From positions 76,561,551 through 76,625,550 of the forward strand of contig JBOZIK010000001.1 of the NCBI GenBank assembly GCA_051453625.1: a stretch of DNA of 64,000 bases. The letters run 5' to 3'. Under the pieces are notes generated by a model. It ran no database searches. It was not told where the DNA came from and saw nothing but the letters and a program-made list of their open reading frames with translations. The DNA is from Welwitschia mirabilis (lineage: Eukaryota; Gnetophyta; Gnetopsida; Welwitschiales). Numbering within the stretch: the stretch's first letter is position 1; every line of letters starts with the position of its first letter. Both the position numbers and the translations under genes were made by a program. Below, in pieces: positions 1-11,865 of the stretch.

Positions 1-49
1 GGATTCCCTCTGCTTTCCAAGTAATTGAAGGCATAGAAATCTGGACACA

Positions 50-271
50 CTCTGATGCAGTGAAGCGTTTGTAAATAGAACAGTCTAGTTTTAAGAGTTT
101 AAAAATGTGTATCTATGTTTAACAAACTCTACACATTCATTGCTGCAATGCTTTTCAGTAGATAGTCAAGATTGTTTGTTAACCTTATCTCTTCTTAAAT
201 CTAACATTTGAATATTTTTTGAAGCGTATAACACTCCAAAGCACTCTAACATTTGAACATTTCTCGAAACG
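50..271. repeat. Duplicated segment, copy 1, left part
   Basis: This stretch aligns base by base, with scattered differences and small indels, to about 13146-13319. Shared landmarks are 'aagagtttaaaaatgt', 'gtttaacaaact' and 'ttgttaaccttatctct'. In copy 2 the match runs directly into sequence that resumes here only at 4020, so copy 1 was split by an insertion at 272-4014. Inside it is a short local tandem duplication at about 200-290, in which 'tctaacatttgaa' followed by a 'taacac' box occurs twice. No coding function is seen. Confidence 0.8.
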
Positions 272-675
272 TGTAACACCCCACTGCGTTGAAGCGTGTG
301 CTACTGACCATGCTAGCGGCCCTTGTGAAAATTTTAATTCTCAGCCATTTAATTCTCCACCGCGTCATTGCAATCGGCAAAAAAACAGCCCGCTAGGATG
401 GCGTTAAAAGAGCTGCCTCGAAGAAAGGCAATCATGCTGGCTCATCACTTGCAACGTCTCAGTAGTTGATCCAGATCAGAGGAGGAAGTATCACCGCTGA
501 TTTCTATTTATTCGAAACGACTAAGGATGAAGACTTAGGGTGTGCAACCTTAATGATCGGAAGAGCCTTCAAAGAAATCTCTAACAGCATTTTCGAACTA
601 GCGGGAATTCATAGCACCTCTTGTAGAGGTCAATCATACGGGTCCGAGCAAACACTCCAAAATCCAAAATCAGCA

Positions 676-1430
676 GCATTTTAGCATGTCTCAGTTTGTA
701 TGATCCGTCGGTTCTCAATTCCAAGCACCAAAGGCAGAAAAAGAAGCAACGGCAAATCCTACAGATAAAGCAAAAGGAGTCAAGGAGGACCTTTCGTAGC
801 CCACAGACGCCTTTAAAAGGCAGCTCAGAGTTGCCGCTAATTAGATAGCGCCTCCTCCTGCAACGCAAGACATCCAAAGAAAAAAAGAGAATCACAATCT
901 CGAGAAAGAAGAAAAAGATGACGAGGAAAAGGTAGCGGATGGGAAAAACGCAGAGGTCCATCAGCTTTCGGAATATGTTACAACTAGAATTGCAAAGATC
1001 GGAAGTGCTCTGCAATCAAGGGACGTAACGGGTCGCCTCACTGGGAATGTGCACCGGCGGTTACTGGGCTACCCTTCAGACGCACAAAAGGATGCCTTCG
1101 AACAGTAGAAAAGCAAACTTTTGCTTCTCTGTGGTACTTGCAGACACAGCAGTCACCTTAGAAGGGAGAAATGAAGTCTGAATCTGAAGAAATTCTACTT
1201 GATGAGGCTTTAGAATCTACATGAGTACGCTTCTGCAAGCTCTGATGGAGCTGCCTGTGGTGGTTTTGGAAAGGTTTCTGCAATCAGACATTAGGCAGAA
1301 ACCTCTAGTTATGTTTTCCTCGGTGGCCGTGTGGCATCCTTCGTGGTCCGCACTGTCTACACGGCGTTCTTGGAGGGAAAGAATCTGGCACTCATGGTTG
1401 AGGAGGGACGGGATTTACATGGCATTTGAC
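676..1430 (+). pseudogene. Unrecognised gene-like fragments, broken
   Basis: Within the higher-GC part of the insertion two plus-strand frames stay open unusually well. The first (about 676-1109) has only three internal stops (TGA, TAG, TAG) before a terminal TAG. It is charged and Glu/Lys-rich, with a phrase like IAPPPATQDIQRKKE and later RIAKIGSALQSRDVTGRL. The second (about 1222-1428) has one stop; it contains DGAACGGFGK and a more hydrophobic RVASFVVRTVYTAFLEGKN. The stops are consistent with C-to-T decay of CAG or CGA. I do not recognise the family and the two pieces may be exons of one gene or unrelated. A minus-strand ORF at 581-1015 overlaps it and looks like its antisense shadow. Confidence 0.3.
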
Positions 1431-1509
1431 TTCTGGTATGTCCTCTACATGGGATCTCTTTTATTGAGTATCATTGAGTCCTGTAAAGTAGAGAGTTTAG
1501 AAACCTGAG

Positions 1510-4014
1510 AGGCTGAAAACGGAATAAGGAGAGTCACGGTTTACCAAATTTGTGAAGCACTTTGTAAGGATTAGACAGGATAAATTTTAAAAGTATTTGG
1601 AGTTATTTTTATCTTATTGATGTAGAGTCATGCTCTAGAGCTGATATAACCAATTACAAAGTTCTAATATAGGCTAATACTCACTACTAAGGTTTTCATG
1701 TAGATTTACACCTATTTCCAAGTGTGGATGTATCTAATCCAATATTGCACGGTCAAATCAACCCAATCTTTAATGGAGTAATTTTACTAGCATTTGAAGA
1801 ATTCTGAAAACAAGAGAGTAAAGAACACTTGTTGAATTACATCACCTAGCAATATAGATAACTTGGTGAGAATGTTATTAGAGGATTGTATTGTATAACT
1901 AGCCCTACGGTCTTATTGCGAAAGGATATTTTCTTGATGATTGGCATAAGGGATTTGCACTATAGTCTTAATGATCAAGGTATGCATCCAAGTTACATTG
2001 AGTTCACGAAAATATCTTTGGCATTTGTTTTACTAGACTAAATGTGTTATCATGATCATAATTAGTTAATTACATACATAGCGTTATAGGGAAGACAATA
2101 TTACATACATTGTATTATGTTGTACTATATTATATTATATTTTTATATTTCATTATGTATCAATAATGTTACATATCTTATATTAAATTATGTTATAATT
2201 ATATTATATTATATAATATTATATTGCATGTATATTGTATTATATTACAAATATATTATATTGTATCATATAATATATTATGCTATATTATATAATATTA
2301 CATGATGTGCATAATATTATATTATTTTATATTATGTTATCTCATATGCATAATATGGTATGTACATATATTATATTATATTATATGTATGATATTATAG
2401 TATCTTATATTATCTTATGTCATGCTATCTAATATGTACAGTATCACATGTATATTATAAAGGGAAAATATGTTTTATTCTTAAGAGTAGGTTAATGTTA
2501 GGAATAGATACAGGATGAAACAAATGTTTAGATAAGATTAAATAATCTTCTTTGGCTTCTTAGGTAATGTTGTTATTATAATTATTTTAATAGATTACTT
2601 TATTACACTTAGTTACTTAGCAATTGATTTATAATTTATGCTAGATTATGTATGATATGCTTATGATTTCATGCAATTATGTTATGCATAGTATAGTATA
2701 TAATGATGCAAGTTTAGCATAGTCTCCAATGATTATGCTTGCTTTTAGTATTCTTAACACTTTTTTAGTATGTATTCTTAAAAATAATTTTTTACATGTT
2801 CATGCATATGAAATAAATTTTTTAAGTAGTTATTACTATCTTATGCATAAAATGATAAATAGTAGTGATTATTCTATAACTCTCATTAAAATAATTAGGC
2901 ATTTAATTAGTGACCTTTATCCTTTGAATTCTATCAAACTAAGTTTGTTGAGACTAGTGAGTTAATCAGTGACATACGAGCTATTCTCTTTGGCATTTTA
3001 TATTAATATATTATTAGATTCATAATGATGTGTTATAAAATGAGCAACTAAGAGGTACCCTATTGAAATAACATGTGTGTATATGCGTGTATGTGTGTTA
3101 ATCATATTTCTACATAAGTTTATAATAATGACATTTTATTATAATATATTCCCTCCCATTGGCTCTTACCAAAACATTATAGTAAGATATAAGGGATCTC
3201 TTGTGCCTGGTGATAGAGGATTACTAATGGATATTTTCGCCAAGTGACCAGGAGGTTCACTCTATATATGTATATGTACTCGGGTACTCATATATCTCAT
3301 TTATATTAATATACATGTGTATTAACCCATTGTAACTCTAGTACTGCAAACTACTTACTTTATGTACTGAACAAGATCCAAGAGTAACACCATCATTTCT
3401 ACATTAAAATTCCTTAATAGGTTTAAATATTGTAAACTTGAGGGTTTCTTGATTAGCTATCTCCTTTACTTTTACATATAGCTATTATGCATATGTCTGT
3501 TTATATGGGTGACATCTGTTGACGTTGGTTTGAATATTGATTTCTTGTGTTATTCCTTGCATTCTTTCATGCCTAGGATTGTTACATGCCACTAATATAG
3601 ACTATTTTAATCTATCTTATGCTCATGCGTATTGTTAAATATTAGAATAAGGTCTAAGATAGAACTAGGTATAGCCTGAACTCTTCCAAATGAGGATTAT
3701 GTAGGTGTAATTGCTTCGCAATTGGTGTAACTAACCATTTAATTGAAACCTACATACTTCTTATGTGTGCTATAAATTAAGATTTCTAATTAATCTTAAG
3801 ATTGGTTGTGATATTAATCAGGTGAGCTATCATCACATAGTTCATTTGATATGAATCTTATAGGTAATTAAAAGGTAAGTCTCTCAATCATAACCTAATT
3901 GATCCACTACAATGTTTAATTTTATCATGTAAATTGATGTGCCATAATGTAATAAAGTTAATTATTTAAAAAAATTAGTGCCTTTTAAGTCAACCCAAAA
4001 ATTGGGGTTGTGAT
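1510..4014. other. AT-rich non-coding interior of insertion
   Basis: No coding frame of note. It contains the TA-rich tract listed separately and ordinary A+T-rich sequence. The right end carries a short palindrome (aacccaaaaattggggtt, 3992-4009) typical of LTR termini. Confidence 0.5.
2100..2460. repeat. Low-complexity TATTATA-rich tract
   Basis: A long run of irregular TATTATAT/ATATTATA repeats with interspersed TGTAT. An open frame through it is compositional only. Confidence 0.85.
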
Positions 4015-5394
4015 AAAAGGTTTTTTTAAATTAATTATTTTGAGAATTTTAAGTTTGTAGATTTTGACAAGTCAGATGTTTCTTTTATCTTGCCTCTTCT
4101 CCCATATGTTTCTTGAATTTTTAATTTTCTCAACTGTTTGAAAATGGCTAAGAGTGTTCAAACATGATTCTTTATTAAACAAGATAGAATTTTACTTATT
4201 TTTAATTTAGCTTCTCTTCATTTTACTGATGTGTTAGACTTCACTTTCTTGAGAATCTGAAAAGAGTTTAATTAAAGGAATTTTTAGATGAAATTTTATT
4301 TTTTATCACTATCTGTAATTTTGCAAAACATAATGATGTTACTATCAAACTTGTGTCTTGCATACAAACTTGTATTTTTTAATAATTAAATCAATGCAAA
4401 ACTCTAGTGATAACATCTTTAAATTGTGAAAATGATCATTTGTCTTTTTCCTTTTTTTTTTTTTGGATGTTTAAACATTATCATAATATCTCAATATTTC
4501 TGAATTCTATCTTGAATTCTAATTATTAAGCCATGTCCAATACTGCTTTATGCCATTTCAATGCATTAAGTATTTCTAAAAGAAATGAGAGAGACTATAG
4601 CAAGAGCCTTATTAAAAAATAATCTTTAGTAGTGATTTCTTTTTGTCTTATCAACATAGTTTGAAATTAAGTTAAAGTTTCAAATACTCTCTTAGAACTA
4701 CATTTAGTTTTTTTATCCTATTCTAGTACTTTAGCATTGACATATGTTTATTTGTAGCAATATTTTTGAAGTTAAAACTTTTATTTACTTAATAGAAAAA
4801 TGAAACTCCAAAATTCTTGTATGTCCTAATAGAGTAGTATTTTAATAAAATGAAACTATTCATTTAAGAACTTATCTAAATTGATGTTTATCAACGAAAT
4901 ACTTACCTAAACTAGAAACATTTTGGTTTGCTTATGTTTATCCATGATGTTATGCTTTTCATTTGAGCTTCAATGTGGTTTATGCTAAGACTTCATGCCT
5001 CATGTTTTCTACCATTGCTTAAATCTATAGTGAGATTTTATTGTTTTCCCTTTGTAGGTTAGATCATAGTCCAAACTGTTTATATAGACTTTCAATATTT
5101 GGGTATTATATTTTTATCTAAATTCATTCTATAGATTTATAGCTATGAATTAACATAACTACATTTGTGTTTTCATTGGAAAATATACACTTATTATTTG
5201 ATTTTTAGATATGTAAAAAAGGAAGTTCCTTAGGATTAGATGAATTAAAATGTAAACCTTAGTGCAGGAGTCCCATTAAGATCAAACCTACTAAGTTCCT
5301 TGTAATCCTTTATGGGATTTCATTCTTCCTTAAAGACCTATAACAAAAATCCCTATTAAACCTTTGATTAACCTATTTTTTTCATGAAAATTAT

Positions 5395-5728
5395 AGATTA
5401 ATAATGGCTTTTAGCCATCATAAAACTTCAAATTAAGAATGAAATGTAACCATCATTAAAATTTAAATTTAGAATGGTTTTTACCCATCATAAAGTTCTA
5501 CATTAATGATGGATTTTAGTTGTCATAAAACTTGATGATTTTATGTATTTTTAATGATAGTTTTAAGCCATTATCATTGCCAAGTTTTATGATGGCCATA
5601 TGATGAATTTTATAATGGTTAATGGGCCTCATAAAGTATTAGTGATAAAAACTATAACAGCTAAAAACTATTATTAAAATTTTTTAATGATGGCCTTTAT
5701 CCATCATAAAAGATCATTTTTGATGTAA
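5395..5728. mobile_element. MITE-like palindromic repeat cluster
   Basis: Repeated short self-complementary units with core 'atggcttttagccatcat' recur about every 50-60 bases (5403, 5463, 5513, 5573, 5690) separated by AT-rich sequence. Such subterminal palindromes are known from CACTA-type TIR elements. The right edge, TTTTTGATGTAATG here and TTTTTGGCATAATG in copy 2, resembles a decayed CACTA terminus (complement CATTATGCCAAAAA). No convincing left terminus was found, so the class is uncertain. Confidence 0.4.
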
Positions 5729-6935
5729 TGAATTAGCCTTCTTGAATGGAAATTTTTAGGAAGTTGTCTATGTTGAAAAACCTAAAGGGTATATTATTAA
5801 AGATAAATAAGATTATATTTATAAATTAAATATATCTTTGTAAGATTTAAAACAAGCTTCTTGTGCATGTTATTAAGGATGGACTTCTACCTTCTTGCAA
5901 ATGGTTATATGCAAAGAAAATCTTAGCCTACACACTATGTAAAAATAATAAGTGAAAGCATCATTATCATTTCTTTATATGTGGATGATGTGATTTAAAT
6001 AGGAAATTATTCTGAAATGCTAGATGAATTTCAAGATTGCATGAAAAAGGAGTTTAGGGTCTCAACATTCGAAAACCTAAATCATTTTTTAGTCTTAGAA
6101 ATTATACAAGATGCTAATTTTATCAGCTTATCTCAAGGTGAGTATGTTAATGTTTTTCTTATGAAATCTAATATTCAAAATTACAATTTTATTCTAGTTC
6201 CTTTATTGGTTAGTAAAAAAAATTAAGAAAAAATTATGATACTCTAAGACTAATCTCTATAGTTTATAGAAGCCTAGTTTGAATTCTTATGTATTTGACT
6301 ACTACAAGGCTGAACATTACTTTTGTAGTAAGTTTGATATCAAGATTTATTAAAAGCCTCATAAAAATCACTAGAAATCTGGAAAAACCTCTATGACATC
6401 TTTAATGATACAAAGAAATTTGGACTTATTTCCAAAACTTTTAATAGATTTAACTTAATTAGATATTGTGATAGTAATTGAATAAGTGACCTATATAATT
6501 AGAAAAGCACCTCAGATTACATCTTCAAATTTGGTATATATCCCATTATGTGGAGTTCAAATAAGTAGGAAATAATTACTCTTTGCTCTCTTAGAAGCTT
6601 AATCTTTTATTGTGTATTAAGCAAGTTGTCAAGAAATCTGGCTCAAGATAATTTTAGATGGTTTCAAATTAAAATAGAAGAAATTAAATAAATTTTTTTA
6701 TGATAACTTGACAAAAAATCTAGTATTTAGAGTAAGAACTAGACATATGGAAATCCATTATCATCATATCAGAAAATTAGTATAAACTAAATAAATCAAG
6801 GTTAACCACTCCTTTATAAAAGAGAAAGTTACAAACATATTTAACAAGTCATTACCTAAAAATAACTTTATCACACTTGGTAAGCCATCAGAGTTGTAGA
6901 GATCTCACATTGAAGGGGGTATTGCTAATCAATGC
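5729..6935 (+). pseudogene. Ty1/copia RT-RNase H fragment, copy 1
   Basis: The conceptual translation, across several frames and stops, follows the copia pol order. First comes an AFLNG box (5735-5750), then an EVVYVEKPKGY box and a DLKQA box. The RT catalytic YVDD is intact at 5978-5989. The LNHFL segment follows, and then the RNase H region with DSN...STSDYIFKFG...WSS and a final GGIANQCT near 6915. Gag, protease, integrase and the N-terminal part of RT are missing, so it is 5'-truncated. The longest open piece is only 69 codons (6017-6226). It sits immediately after the palindromic MITE-like stretch in both duplicate copies, so the truncation predates the duplication. Product would have been reverse transcriptase/RNase H; it is dead. 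Confidence 0.8.
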
Positions 6936-7349
6936 ACAATTACTGTATCATCTTCTATGAGTTTCTTAGATCCTATGTATGATCCTCTCTCAAAAATTAT
7001 TCAAATTTCCAATATATTTGATTTCTCTTAATTAAAAACATTTTTATTTTATCTTATATGTATTTTACCATGAATATGAGGCTAAGACCTCCCCTTGTAT
7101 GTAGCAGAAATCAAATTTTTATCAATCATCCTTTCTGTTTTTAATTCGTTATTAACTATCCTATTTCTATTTTTTCTCTGTGTTTTACTTTCTACTATTT
7201 TTTTTCTCTTCCTCCATCCATCCCTTCTTCCTACCGTTTTTTTATCATATGAATTTTGCTTTTTGCTACTATAAGCTCTTAATTTACAATTTTATTAGTA
7301 TTTCTTATTCATACCAAAATAGGACATGACATGGATACTCTAATATCCT

Positions 7350-7423
7350 CAGATTCTTCTTTCATTTCTTCATCTATTTTTCTAATTAACTTTTTATAAG
7401 ATTTTCCATCTATATTCATAATT
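7350..7423. repeat. Left part of short tandem array with LINE target site
   Basis: Repeats of the form 'ttcatctattttt' / 'ttccatctatattcataatt' continue after the LINE insertion at 9237-9425. The 13-mer tatattcataatt (7411-7423) is the left target-site copy of the LINE. Confidence 0.6.
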
Positions 7424-8403
7424 TTTTTGAATGAAATTTGGAAGAATTTTCATTTCTGAATACGCTAGGAGTACAAACTTCTTTGCAAAAAATGACATAT
7501 CATCAATTATAATGTTATAGAGCTAGGCTATCAAGGGCCCAAAGAAAACTTTTACTGGAGGGAATAGATCCTAATTAATTTTCCTTATCGTATTTGACAA
7601 GGCTCAAGGATGTAAAGATTTGACCTAATATTGATGTTTCGTCTACTCTTTGTTATGCCCTGGAGACCTGCAAAAATAGTAGTTGGATCTTGCTTAGGGA
7701 CTAAACATTGCCTACAACGTTTCAGACTTGAGAGACTGGGGGAATGCATCTACTAGAAGCTCTTATTATAGGACAAAATACCCGTATTCCTTAAGAGGCC
7801 AATTAGAGAGATAATTCCTTACTTTTACCTTATTCTAGGATATATCCAGTACAATTTCCAGCTGATTACTATTGGAAACATGCTATTATGGGAGGTGTCC
7901 CCAGGTGGAGGCCTACATTTGTTTAGGACAAACATCATATACTCACATAGACAGCATTAGGAAAATTGCATTGTAAGCTTCAAAGCCCCCTAGATATAGA
8001 TTTAGTGAGATAGTGTCTCTCCCCTTAGAAGGCAATGAGGCTCACTGAGCCAATTTACCTTGCTATAGAAATGTTTCCTGCTTACACCTATAGCTCTATC
8101 AGTTCAAATCATTATCTTTCTACTAGCATTTATTTCTAATAAGGAGACTTTATAATAAATATTAGCCACTCTTTTTTGTGTAGACAGCACTAGAATAGTC
8201 AGGAAAAACCAAGTAATAATCTTTTATAGCTTTCTTGATAGTGAGGATGCCCTAATTTACTAGAATTATAGAATTTAAACTTTGAGAAAATGGAACTATC
8301 CTCCAGAAAACTAGAAAATAGGAATCCATACCACTGAAAATAAATATCCTACATAAAGGGGATTTCCCATAGGGATAAAACTAATCAGGTGGCTAATGAA
8401 TGG

Positions 8404-8644
8404 GTGCTCTGCCTAGGAAGATTGGGGAAACGCCAGCTTATTGGCATCACTGTCTGTTCTTATGAGATTTTTTGAGCCACTGAATAGAGAAGAGATTGTT
8501 TATAAGATGAAACTTGATTTTATTAATGATAAGAGGTATATTAAAATCTTGATGTCTGATGATCTTACCATTTCTTCCTTACCAGACATGGTAGATATAG
8601 GTGGTGAAAATAAATTTGGGTATGCTGTGTTGGGTAGAGTTTAA
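8404..8644 (+). pseudogene. Unidentified open frame inside LINE insertion
   Basis: A plus-strand frame, antisense to the LINE, is open for about 78 codons after a TAG at 8412. It reads GAA GAT TGG..., includes MRFFEPLNREEIVYKMKLDF, and ends at TAA 8642-8644. Composition is protein-like (mixed charged and hydrophobic residues, few low-complexity runs), but I recognise no family. It could be cargo picked up by the LINE, part of another element, or chance. Confidence 0.25.
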
Positions 8645-8659
8645 ACTACACCTATTCTT

Positions 8660-9223
8660 AAACTAGTTTAGAAGATCATTCTAAGAGGAAACTGGAGCAT
8701 GGTGGTGAACTAGACCCAATGTATCTTGGAGAAGATGAGCACATGGAGGGCACTCAAATAGGAGATGGTCTCTAGTCTCTACTATTATTCCACATAAAAC
8801 ACAGGTTTAGTCTACCTGGAATCTTAACTTGGATATTCTATCTTTTGTGTATAACCTATTCTGGTAATCAAGCTAAGCCACAAAGTTGAATTTAGGTATA
8901 GAGAAATGATTCTAGATTAGAGAGTACCAATCTACCTTTTAGTGATGACCAGCTAGCTGATGGTATGAGGCAGAGATTAAGAAAGTAAACACAACTTATT
9001 GTAATGGGTCTGATCTTAAAGAGTTTTTTTGATGATCTAGTAGGAGTTTGATCTGATTTGGTACTACCAAATGTTTGATCCTTTAAAGTAGTATTCATTA
9101 CACCATTTAACCCATAAAAAATCTTTCTTTATTGCTAAGTCCCAAAGTTGGGAAAGCACTACTACCTTGTTCATTAAAAAGGGGTCTGTAAGGCCTAATC
9201 CTCCTACTATTTTTGGTTTTATG
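8660..9223 (-). pseudogene. LINE ORF2 C-terminal zf-RVT region
   Basis: On the minus strand the frame first reads KPKIVGGLGL and then LWDLAIKKDFLWVKWCNEYY. These match the segment after the reverse transcriptase core of plant non-LTR elements. Further downstream, at 8805-8748, is CVLCGIIVETRDHLLFEC, the zinc-binding CxxC...HxxxxC pattern of the zf-RVT domain, with all Cys/His residues still present. Frameshifts and stops separate the pieces. Endonuclease and RT are absent because the insertion is 5'-truncated. Confidence 0.8.
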
Positions 9224-9236
9224 TATATCCATAATT

Positions 9237-9425
9237 GATTCTTCACAGAATTTTTTTTATTTATCCATCATTGATTCTTAATGAAGCTTTTGATTTATTT
9301 TGATGATTGATTCTTCATAAAGCTCATCTATTTACATCATTGATTTTTTTTAAAACATTATTTTCTTCATCATTGATTCTTTAAAACCTCATCTACTTTG
9401 ATCATTAATTCTATAAATAGCTAAA
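9237..9425. repeat. Short tandem array 'catctatttccatcattgatt'
   Basis: About four to five degenerate ~40-bp units containing 'tcatcattgattctt' and 'aagctcatctattt' or 'aaacctcatctac'. The same array occurs uninterrupted at about 17510-17760 in copy 2. Confidence 0.7.
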
Positions 9426-9790
9426 TATGATTGGATTTTTTGCTTTCCTTATTATATGAATTCATTCTGAAAAAGATATGAAATACAATGAACTAAAATT
9501 TCTAGTATGAACCAAAGAACTTGCAGATATTAAAGCAAAGTTTTCAAAACTCTAAATTTATCAAATGATTTTTTAGAACTTAAAAGATATCAAAGAATAC
9601 ATTAGAAAATTTGAAAATGGGGTTTCTAGGCTAGGAATTTAGTTTCAAAAGCTCATTATCATCCTCTCAAATTGATTTCAATAATTCAAAAGTTGCTAGC
9701 TCAACTAGATAAAATGAAGTTGATAATTTTTCCATTGATGTTGAAATTATAAACTCCCCTAATTATAACTAAGTTGGCAAGTTTTTCATT

Positions 9791-9800
9791 NNNNNNNNNN
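9791..9800. other. Assembly gap (10 N)
   Basis: Ten N. The matching place in copy 2 (about 18120-18150) carries roughly 26-28 bases, so the true missing sequence is probably a little longer than shown. Confidence 0.9.
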
Positions 9801-11240
9801 ATAGAAGAAAATTAGAAAGATTAAGAAAGCAAAGATGGCAACTAAAAAATTTATTTAATTAAAAAAACATAAAATGATCAAAGAGGAAACCTTTGAATCT
9901 GACTTAGCAAACTTGCAAAAGCAAGAGCCAAAATATCAATAACAATATGCTTATTATTTATTCCAATTGAAGGACTTGGAACATGTTTGTCATAATTACC
10001 TCACTTACTACTGAATACTAATTAACCTTGATGAACATCATCAGCAAGCTTAATATTTTATTCACTAAATTCATTGATTATAAAGATGGAATTATTATCA
10101 TTGTAACATCATGTAAGATTTTGATGCTAATGATTTATAAATCCCAAATTTTCAAGAACTACATCTAAATATGTCCAATTATTATTATCAAAGGCCTTAT
10201 TAACATTCACCTTTAGTTCCAATAAAGGAGAGTATTAATGTTGTGTAAGTGAAGAATTTATGAACATGAATAACATGATTCAAGATGTAACATCTAAGGA
10301 TAATTTCATAAGTAATACAATTTACTCAATTTACCAATAATTTGAGATAGATTTTGTAGGATGTGGTAGAGAGGTTGATAGGCTAAAAGTCTTTAGTACT
10401 AAATCCTTAAGCTCTTCATTTAGACATTTTTATAGAAGAGTAATCCATAGTTGTTGAAATGTATGAGTGATCCCACTAGTTCTTTAGGACCAATAGGAAG
10501 CATCAATGACATCATTTTTTAGTATATACCAATCATTCTTGAAGAGATTGACTAGATAGTCATCATAACTTGCTTCTTTATTACTCTTCTACGTAATTTC
10601 TTACTTAGTTGATGGTGAGTTGAGGAAGGAAACATTAACTATTGACAACACTTTCTTTATGTAATTAATGATCTTGTATTTTTGTTGGTCATTTGAGTAA
10701 TGCTTAGAAACATATATACTTTTGAAAAAACTTAGGAATTCATTCATAATGCCAATGTAGGTACCAATGTTATCACCTTACATATTAGTTAAATGATGCA
10801 TTTATGATCCAAATTTCTTAACTAAAGCATACTAGTTAAAACATCTCGTTTACTCATCTGCTTCCTTTATCCATAACAGTTTTGCTCATTTTACCAAATA
10901 ACTTCACTCCCATTTTTGAAAGGATAAATACTTCTCTAAAATTTTAATTTCCTCCACTATTGGTAATACTTATAGAAATTCATCCCAATAAGTTTTCCAT
11001 TTTAATATTCATGATGGGAGATGTAATGTATGCCCTTTAAGAAAAATATCATGCTATAACCCTTGAGATATTTCTAACCATTGAAATAGTTATAACTCTC
11101 TTAGGTTTATGAGGTGTTGATCAATTCTATAGTATATGTGGTTTGAACCTTCGTTATTACTGAATCATGTGCATCTTGCATTTGTAATTAGGATGTCAAT
11201 CAACCTAACCCTATTAACAACACCTTATAAGAAATTAGAA
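9800..11240 (-). pseudogene. LINE ORF2 endonuclease-RT fragment, copy 1
   Basis: Minus-strand translation shows a decayed endonuclease tail near 11190-11040 (LIDI...TNARC and a YRIDQHLI phrase like the 'RLDR' box). Next is an NSPSTK-like segment near 10620 (LINE 'PPS..E'), then YLVNLFKNDWYILKNDVI (10570-10515). The RT box VNKAFDNNNWTYLDVVLENLGF lies at about 10210-10143, followed by a remnant of the SIxING...GIRQG box near 10090-10030. This order is typical of plant L1-like elements. The YADD region is not readable. It is older than the duplication, because copy 2 carries the same fossil. Confidence 0.65.
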
Positions 11241-11289
11241 GCAAAGTAACCAAAATCTTGATAAGAAGTCATTGACATTTAATTTAGAA

Positions 11290-11865
11290 ATCTATGGAAT
11301 TTCATGAATATTAAACTAGATTGATACTTAGTAATGTGTTATAAAATCAACATCCAAAAATTCTTGTAGATTAAACTAGAGTTTTCTACATCATAAAATA
11401 GTGCACCAAGTATGTATGTGTTCCCTACATTGAAAGGATTATGTGGAGACTAACACCCTTATAGGATGTTTTGATGTGAGGGATTAGCATTTAAACTTAA
11501 AATACTCATGGTTATATGTAAGGATTTATCCCTTTTTAGCATTTCTTTTCTACTTCTAATGGATTCAAAGTAACTCAAATTTAAATAAAAATTAAAGATA
11601 GTAGATTTAACTAACAATTTTTTGCTCTAGATCCTTAGTTTCATTTCAAAATTAGCCTAATGAGTGCTATCAAGAATATCCTCTCTATAGATGAACCTCT
11701 GTGTTAATGTTAGTAAGGTGCTATTGAGATAAAACAATATTCTAGGCAATGCCATCCATGTAATGCCTCCTATGCTTTTTCCTAATATTGTTTGGTCTTA
11801 TATACCATTATTTTTTTAATGTGTTGGGCCTCATGTACATCATTTGAATATTTTAAGAGATTCCT
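11290..11865. other. Copy-1-specific ~575-bp segment
   Basis: Alignment with copy 2 breaks at about 11285 (19620) and resumes at about 11865 (19640). The segment is AT-rich with no gene; it is either an insertion here or a deletion in copy 2. Confidence 0.5.

Larger units (their letters stand above)
272..4014 (-). mobile_element. 3.74-kb insertion, probable solo gypsy LTR
   Basis: Absent from copy 2 of the flanking duplication, whose uninterrupted site lies at 13315-13321. The insertion is bordered by a near-perfect 5-bp repeat (aaacg 267-271, aaaag 4015-4019), as expected of LTR-retrotransposon integration. Read on the minus strand it starts TATCACAACCCCAATTTTTG and ends GGGGTGTTACA. That matches the TGTCAC...TTACA style of many plant Ty3/gypsy LTRs after one G-to-A change. 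No PBS, polypurine tract or pol domain was seen inside, so a solo LTR is favoured. An alternative is a gene-capturing element, because 380-1500 is markedly less A+T-rich than its surroundings. Confidence 0.5.
7424..9223 (-). mobile_element. 5'-truncated LINE insertion with TSD
   Basis: Present only in copy 1; copy 2 has the empty site tgtatccataatt at 17564-17576. The element is flanked by tatattcataatt (7411-7423) and tatatccataatt (9224-9236), a 13-bp target-site duplication with one mismatch. A T-run at 7422-7428 fits the complement of a short poly(A) tail, so the 3' end is on the left and the element reads on the minus strand. The right part encodes the C-terminal zinc-finger of a plant LINE ORF2. 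About 1.2 kb between that domain and the 3' end is not explained by it. Confidence 0.8.

Noticed and set aside
2117-2305. ORF in the TA-rich tract
   Set aside because: Tyr/Ile/Leu-only translation of low-complexity DNA.
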